Source: Streptomyces seoulensis (lineage in GTDB: Bacteria > Actinomycetota > Actinomycetes > Streptomycetales > Streptomycetaceae). From it: 64,000 nucleotides of DNA. The notes beneath the pieces were generated by a model, which searched no databases, was not told the origin of the DNA, and was given only the letters and a program-made list of their open reading frames with translations. The number at the start of each line of letters is the position of its first letter. Position 1 is the first letter of the stretch. The stretch spans positions 5,908,353 to 5,972,352 of the forward strand of contig CP054936.1 of the NCBI GenBank assembly GCA_013364255.1, given 5' to 3'. The translations under genes and the position numbers were made by a program. Shown piece after piece: positions 59,824 to 64,000 of the stretch.

Positions 59824-60033
59824 TCAGGCAGGCCAGTAGGTGCGGGCCCAAGCCGCCGGGCCCGGGCGCGGGACGCCCTGCGCGGCGATGCGGGACGGGT
59901 CGGCCCAGGAGTCCTGCGGCTCCGGCGCGCCGGACGGCTGGGCCGCCGCCGCCGCGGCGCGGGCCCGGACCACCGCCAGGGCGGCGGCCAGCTCCTCGGG
60001 GGTGGGGTTGCCGCGTACGACCTTGATGGTCAT
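59824..60033 (-). CDS. pccE: Acyl-CoA carboxylase epsilon subunit
   Basis: A 69-residue epsilon subunit as found only in actinobacterial acyl-CoA carboxylases: TIKVVRGNPTPEELAAALAV forms the interaction segment, a variable Ala-rich middle follows, and the C-terminus SWADPSRIA ... ARTYWPA is typical. It bridges and stimulates the PccB-AccA2 complex. GGGAGCGGAC precedes the ATG. It is 16 bp downstream of pccB and co-transcribed. Confidence 0.92.
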   Translation of the reverse strand: MTIKVVRGNPTPEELAAALAVVRARAAAAAAQPSGAPEPQDSWADPSRIAAQGVPRPGPAAWARTYWPA

Positions 60034-60049
60034 GTCCGCTCCCTGGGGG

Positions 60050-61657
60050 TCAGAGGGGGATGTTGCCGTGCTTCTTCGGGGGGAGGGTTTCCCGTTTGGT
60101 GCGCAGTTGACGCAGGCCGCGGACGATGTGGGCGCGGGTGTCGGAGGGGGTGATGACGGCGTCGATGTAGCCGCGTTCGGCGGCGGTGTAGGGGTTGAGG
60201 AGGGTGTCCTCGTATTCGCGGATGAGGCGGGCGCGGACGGTGTCGGTGTCGGTGTCGTCGGTGGCGGCGAGGGTGCGGCGGTGGAGGATGTTGACGGCGC
60301 CCTGTGCGCCCATGACGGCGATCTGGGCGGTGGGCCAGGCGAGGTTGAGGTCGGCGCCGAGGTGTTTGGAGCCCATGACGTCGTAGGCGCCGCCGAAGGC
60401 TTTGCGGGTGATGACGGTGATGAGGGGGACGGTGGCTTCGGCGTAGGCGAAGATGAGTTTGGCGCCGCGGCGGATGATGCCGTCGTGTTCCTGGTCGACG
60501 CCGGGCAGGAAGCCGGGGACGTCGACGAAGGTGATCACGGGGATGTTGAAGGCGTCGCAGGTGCGGACGAAGCGGGCGGCCTTCTCGCTGGCGGCGATGT
60601 CGAGGCAGCCGGCGTACTGGAGGGGCTGGTTGGCGACGACGCCGACGGGGTGGCCCTCGACGCGGCCGAAGCCGGTGAGGATGTTGGGGGCGTAGAGGGG
60701 CTGGGTCTCGAAGAACTCGGTGTCGTCGAGGAGGTGCTCGATGACGGTGTGCATGTCGTAGGGCTGGTTGGCGGAGTCGGGGACGAGGGTGTCCAGCTCC
60801 AGGTCCTCGGCGGTGGTGGTGAGGTCGGCCTCGTCGGGGAAGACGGGGGGCTCGGAGAGGTTGTTGGAGGGCAGGTAGGACAGGAGCTGTTTGACGTACT
60901 CGATGGCGTCTTTCTCGTCGCCGGCCATGTGGTGGGCGACGCCGGAGGCGCTGTTGTGGGTGCGGGCGCCGCCGAGTTCTTCCATGCCGACGTCTTCGCC
61001 GGTGACGGTTTTGATGACGTCGGGGCCGGTGATGAACATGTGGCTGGTCTGGTCGACCATGATGGTGAAGTCGGTGATGGCGGGGGAGTAGACGGCGCCG
61101 CCGGCGCAGGGGCCGACGACCAGGGAGATCTGGGGGATGACGCCGGAGGCGTGGGTGTTGCGGCGGAAGATCTCGCCGTAGGCGCCGAGGGAGGCGACGC
61201 CTTCCTGGATGCGGGCGCCGCCGGAGTCGTTGATGCCGATGACGGGGCAGCCGGTCTTGAGGGCGAAGTCCATGATCTTGACGATCTTCTGGCCGTAGAC
61301 CTCGCCGAGGGCGCCGCCGAAGACGGTGAAGTCCTGGGAGAAGACGGCGACGGGGCGGCCGTCGACGGTGCCGTAGCCGGTGACGACGCCGTCGCCGTAG
61401 GGGCGGTTGGCGTCCAGGCCGAAGTGGGTGGAGCGGTGCCGGGCGAACTCGTCGAGTTCGACGAAGGAGTCCTCGTCCAGGAGGAGTTCGATGCGTTCAC
61501 GGGCCGTCAGTTTGCCCTTGGCGTGCTGCTTCTCGACGGCGCGTGCGGAGCCGGCGTGCGTCGCTTCCTGGATGCGCCGCTGAAGGTCCGCGAGTTTCCC
61601 CGCGGTGGTGTGGAGGTCGATCTCGTTGATCTCTGGACGCTCTTCCGGCTCGGACAT
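60050..61657 (-). CDS. pccB: Propionyl-CoA carboxylase beta subunit (carboxyltransferase)
   Basis: A 535-residue carboxyltransferase. Two crotonase-like halves are visible: GINDSGGARIQEGV with VVGPCAGGAVYSPA, and FVDVPGFLPGVDQEHDGIIR with AFGGAYDVMGSKHLGADLN. Asp426 in GGAYDVMG corresponds, by a 4-residue offset I recall, to Asp422 of S. coelicolor PccB. That position decides propionyl- over acetyl-CoA preference (Ile in AccB). It transfers carboxyl from AccA2 biotin to propionyl-CoA, giving methylmalonyl-CoA, a polyketide extender and the product type of the mutase at 6.5 kb. The ATG at 61657 is followed by a variable acidic lead (EPEERPEINEID). It forms an operon with pccE. Confidence 0.94.
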   Translation of the reverse strand: MSEPEERPEINEIDLHTTAGKLADLQRRIQEATHAGSARAVEKQHAKGKLTARERIELLLDEDSFVELDEFARHRSTHFGLDANRPYGDGVVTGYGTVDGRPVAVFSQDFTVFGGALGEVYGQKIVKIMDFALKTGCPVIGINDSGGARIQEGVASLGAYGEIFRRNTHASGVIPQISLVVGPCAGGAVYSPAITDFTIMVDQTSHMFITGPDVIKTVTGEDVGMEELGGARTHNSASGVAHHMAGDEKDAIEYVKQLLSYLPSNNLSEPPVFPDEADLTTTAEDLELDTLVPDSANQPYDMHTVIEHLLDDTEFFETQPLYAPNILTGFGRVEGHPVGVVANQPLQYAGCLDIAASEKAARFVRTCDAFNIPVITFVDVPGFLPGVDQEHDGIIRRGAKLIFAYAEATVPLITVITRKAFGGAYDVMGSKHLGADLNLAWPTAQIAVMGAQGAVNILHRRTLAATDDTDTDTVRARLIREYEDTLLNPYTAAERGYIDAVITPSDTRAHIVRGLRQLRTKRETLPPKKHGNIPL

Positions 61658-61767
61658 CGGGATGCGGCTCCCTGCCTGCTCAAAAGGGGGGACGGTTACT
61701 CAGCCGTAGCGTAGTGGCGGCCCCACCGATCGGCAGTGCGGCGTTTGCCACACCTAGGCTGGCTCGC

Positions 61768-62649
61768 ATGACACCTCGTGACGCAGACGACGGATCCTCC
61801 AACGGCCCCGCCGCGAGCCGCTGGTCCGACCTGGACCGCCCGCCCCTCAACGCCACGGCGCTGCGCCGCGGCCTGGTCCGCCCGGACGGCCTGTGGTCGG
61901 CGCTGGACGTGGTGCAGCGCACCGGCTCCACCAACGCGGACCTGGTGGCCGCCGCCGAGGCCGGCCGGGCGGCCGAGGGCGCCGTACTGATCGCGGAGGA
62001 GCAGACCGCGGCGCGGGGCCGCCTGGACCGGCGGTGGACCGCCCCGGCCCGCTCCGGACTGTTCTTCTCGGTGCTGCTGCGGCCCGCCGAGGTGCCGGTG
62101 GCCCGCTGGGGCTGGCTGCCGCTGCTCACCGGGGTGGCGGTGGCCACCGGACTGGCCCGCTCGGCCGGCGTCGACACGGCGCTGAAGTGGCCGAACGACC
62201 TGCTGGTCACCGTCGGCGGCGAGGAGCGAAAGGCGGGCGGCATCCTGGTCGAGCGGGCCGGGAACGACGGCGTCGTCATCGGCGTGGGCATCAACGTCAC
62301 CCTCCGTGCGGACGAGCTGCCCGTCCCGCAGGCCGGCTCGCTGGCCCTGGCCGACGCGGTGAGCACCGACCGCGACACGCTGCTACGGGCGGTGCTGCGC
62401 TCGCTGGAGGACTGGTACGGCCGCTGGCGCGCCGCGGGGGGCGACCCGGCCGTCGGCGGCCTCCAGGAGGCGTACGCGGCGGGCTGCGCCACCCTGGGCC
62501 GCCGGGTGCGCGCCGAACTGCCGGGCGACCGGTCGCTGATCGGCGAGGCGGTGGCGGTGGACGGCGACGGCCGGCTGGTCCTCGCCACGCGGGAGGGCGT
62601 GCAGGAGCCGGTGGGAGCGGGCGACATCGTCCATCTGCGCCCGGCGTGA
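61768..62649 (+). CDS. birA: Biotin-[acetyl-CoA-carboxylase] ligase
   Basis: A 293-residue class I biotin protein ligase without an N-terminal DNA-binding domain. VVQRTGSTNADLVAAAEAG and EEQTAARGRLDRRW form the biotinyl-AMP loop (the usual GRGRxxR is ARGRLDRR), LKWPNDLLV binds substrate, and GGILVERA plus VGVGINVTL complete the core. The C-terminal domain is SH3-like. It makes biotinyl-5'-AMP and attaches biotin to carrier lysines such as that of AccA2. TAGGCT (61755-61760) ends 7 nt before the ATG and there is no Shine-Dalgarno, so a leaderless start is likely. Divergent from pccB over 110 bp. Confidence 0.92.
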   Translation: MTPRDADDGSSNGPAASRWSDLDRPPLNATALRRGLVRPDGLWSALDVVQRTGSTNADLVAAAEAGRAAEGAVLIAEEQTAARGRLDRRWTAPARSGLFFSVLLRPAEVPVARWGWLPLLTGVAVATGLARSAGVDTALKWPNDLLVTVGGEERKAGGILVERAGNDGVVIGVGINVTLRADELPVPQAGSLALADAVSTDRDTLLRAVLRSLEDWYGRWRAAGGDPAVGGLQEAYAAGCATLGRRVRAELPGDRSLIGEAVAVDGDGRLVLATREGVQEPVGAGDIVHLRPA

Positions 62650-62859
62650 CACCCGGCCTCTCCCGCGTACGTGCCGGGCGGGCGGGGCCCGGTCCGGCCT
62701 GCTCCCCACGGAGGACCCTCGGCCCGCAGAGGGGGCCGGGCCCGAGAAGACGCCGGTCAGGTCCCCCCTCGGCCCAACCTGACGGAGTGAGCTGGCGCAC
62801 ACCTGCCGTAGAGTTGAGGCCGGTCGAGACCTGACCGTGGCAGATGGGAAGGGCAGCAG

Positions 62860-63996
62860 GTGACCGTCGACGACACGGGCTCCGGCGCGGACGACGCGGA
62901 CGGCCGGGTGGACCCGGAGGCCGAGGCCGCCGACTCCGGCGAGGATCCGCTCGCACTGCGACTGGAACAGCTGATCCTGGGCGCCGAGCGGCGCTACACC
63001 CCTTTCCAGGCGGCCCGCAGCGCCGGTGTCTCCATGGAACTGGCGTCCCGTTTCTGGCGGGCCATGGGCTTCGCCGACATAGGCCAGGCCAAGGCGCTGA
63101 CCGAGGCCGACGTCCTGGCCCTGCGGCGCCTCGCCGGTCTGGTCGAGGCCGGGCTGCTCAGCGAGGCCATGGCCGTACAGGTGGCCCGGTCCACCGGCCA
63201 GACCACCGCCCGGCTGGCCGAGTGGCAGATCGACTCCTTCCTGGAGGGTCTGACCGAGCCGCCCGAGCCGGGCATGACGCGCACCGAGGTGACGTACCCG
63301 ATCGTCGAGCTGCTGCTGCCCGAGCTGGAGGAGTTCCTGGTCTACGTCTGGCGCCGCCAGCTGGCCGCCTCCGCCGGGCGGGTGGTGCAGGCGGCGGACG
63401 ACGAGGAGATGGTCGACCGGCGGCTCGCCGTCGCCTTCGCCGACCTGGTCGGCTTCACCCGGCTGACCCGCCGGATGGAGGAGGAGGAGCTGGGCGAGCT
63501 GGTGGAGGCCTTCGAGACGACCTCCGCCGACCTGGTGGCCGCGCGCGGCGGCCGCCTGATCAAGACGCTCGGCGACGAGGTGCTGTACGCGGCGGACGAC
63601 GCGGGGACGGCGGCCGACATCGCCCTGCGGCTGGTGGAGACGCTGGGCAACGACGAGACGATGCCCGAGCTGCGGGTCGGGATGGCGTTCGGCACGGTCA
63701 CCACCCGAATGGGCGATGTCTTCGGCACGACCGTGAACCTGGCCTCCCGCCTCACCTCCATAGCCCCGCGGGACGCGGTGCTCGTCGACAGCGCGTTCGC
63801 CGAGGAACTGATCCGTACCGGTGACGCCCCCGCGTCCGAGGCGGAGGCGGCCGAGGCCGCCGCGGCGGCGGAGAAGGAGGGCGAGGAGCCCCCGGTGTAC
63901 CGCTTCGCCCTGCAACCGACGTGGCAGCGCCCGGTCCGCGGCCTGGGCGTGATCGAACCCTGGCTGCTCACCCGGCGCGAGGGCGCGGCGCCGTGA
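62860..63996 (+). CDS. cya: Class III adenylate cyclase
   Basis: A 378-residue soluble cyclase. The N-terminal 170 residues are helical and regulatory (LRLEQLILGAERRYTPFQAA, FWRAMGFADIGQAKALTEAD, a MerR-like or cyclase-regulatory arrangement). The catalytic domain (about 185-330) contains LAVAFADLVGFTRLTRRMEE with the first metal Asp, LIKTLGDEVLYAADD with the second, and GDVFGTTVNLASRLTSIAPR with transition-state residues. It converts ATP to cAMP, which in Streptomyces affects germination and development. GTG 62860 follows GGGAAGGGCAGCAG. A TAGAGT promoter-like hexamer is near 62808-62813. It stops just before the window edge. Confidence 0.9.
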   Translation: MTVDDTGSGADDADGRVDPEAEAADSGEDPLALRLEQLILGAERRYTPFQAARSAGVSMELASRFWRAMGFADIGQAKALTEADVLALRRLAGLVEAGLLSEAMAVQVARSTGQTTARLAEWQIDSFLEGLTEPPEPGMTRTEVTYPIVELLLPELEEFLVYVWRRQLAASAGRVVQAADDEEMVDRRLAVAFADLVGFTRLTRRMEEEELGELVEAFETTSADLVAARGGRLIKTLGDEVLYAADDAGTAADIALRLVETLGNDETMPELRVGMAFGTVTTRMGDVFGTTVNLASRLTSIAPRDAVLVDSAFAEELIRTGDAPASEAEAAEAAAAAEKEGEEPPVYRFALQPTWQRPVRGLGVIEPWLLTRREGAAP

Positions 63997-64000
63997 CCCC

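Overview
The window is chromosomal DNA of a Streptomyces or very close relative: coding regions are extremely GC-rich, third codon positions are almost all G or C, GTG and TTG starts are frequent, and many families are typically actinobacterial (AfsQ1/AfsQ2/SigQ, acyl-CoA carboxylase with an epsilon subunit, DUF6716 glycosyltransferase). From memory, the gene order resembles the S. coelicolor core region around SCO4860-SCO4928. No rRNA, tRNA, CRISPR or prophage was seen. The one clear mobile element is a group II intron.

Layout. 1-5.1 kb: 3' end of a GH20 hexosaminidase, two unknown genes, two paralogous ECF sigma factors and a membrane-anchored anti-sigma-like protein. 5.3-9.4 kb: L,D-transpeptidase lipoprotein, a methylmalonyl-CoA-mutase-type large subunit, an Uma2-family protein and a LysE exporter. 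9.5-17.5 kb: a cell-surface polysaccharide locus with polysialyltransferase-like protein, GT2, DUF6716, a CMP-ulosonate synthetase fused to a HAD phosphatase, a NeuB-like synthase and a large atypical protein. It probably makes a Kdn-type teichulosonic acid. 17.9-28.1 kb: M20 amidohydrolase, two tandem BMP nucleoside-binding lipoproteins, one ABC ATPase with two permeases, cytidine deaminase and thymidine phosphorylase. 28.2-30.7 kb: a group II intron whose insertion point lies inside the ATG start codon of a second Uma2 gene. 31.3-39.8 kb: AEC transporter, STAS protein, SigG-like sigma factor, MFS/LysR pair, alpha/beta hydrolase, adenosine deaminase, small secreted, PspC and VanZ proteins. 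39.9-44 kb: afsQ1-afsQ2-lipoprotein operon divergent from sigQ. 44-54.7 kb: nucleoside kinase-like protein, deoC with two aldehyde dehydrogenase genes, PH-domain protein, phosphosugar mutase, purine nucleoside phosphorylase, GGCT-like protein and a quinone reductase. 55-64 kb: DeoR regulator, accA2, maf, a 42-residue membrane protein, pccE-pccB, birA and a class III adenylate cyclase.

Function. The dominant theme is nucleoside salvage and catabolism. BMP-ABC imports nucleosides. Cdd and Add deaminate them. DeoA and PunA phosphorolyse them to pentose-1-phosphates, which the mutase isomerises. DeoC cleaves deoxyribose-5-phosphate, and an adjacent aldehyde dehydrogenase could remove the acetaldehyde. 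Six copies of one palindrome, CTACGCGCGTAG (four perfect, two with TTA at the end), sit just upstream of precisely these units: bmp1, bmp2, ABC operon, add, deoC and punA. This implies one shared repressor. At the other end of the window, biotin ligase sits beside the biotin-dependent acyl-CoA carboxylase genes. Many starts in the window have a -10-like hexamer 6-7 nt upstream and no Shine-Dalgarno, as expected for leaderless mRNAs.
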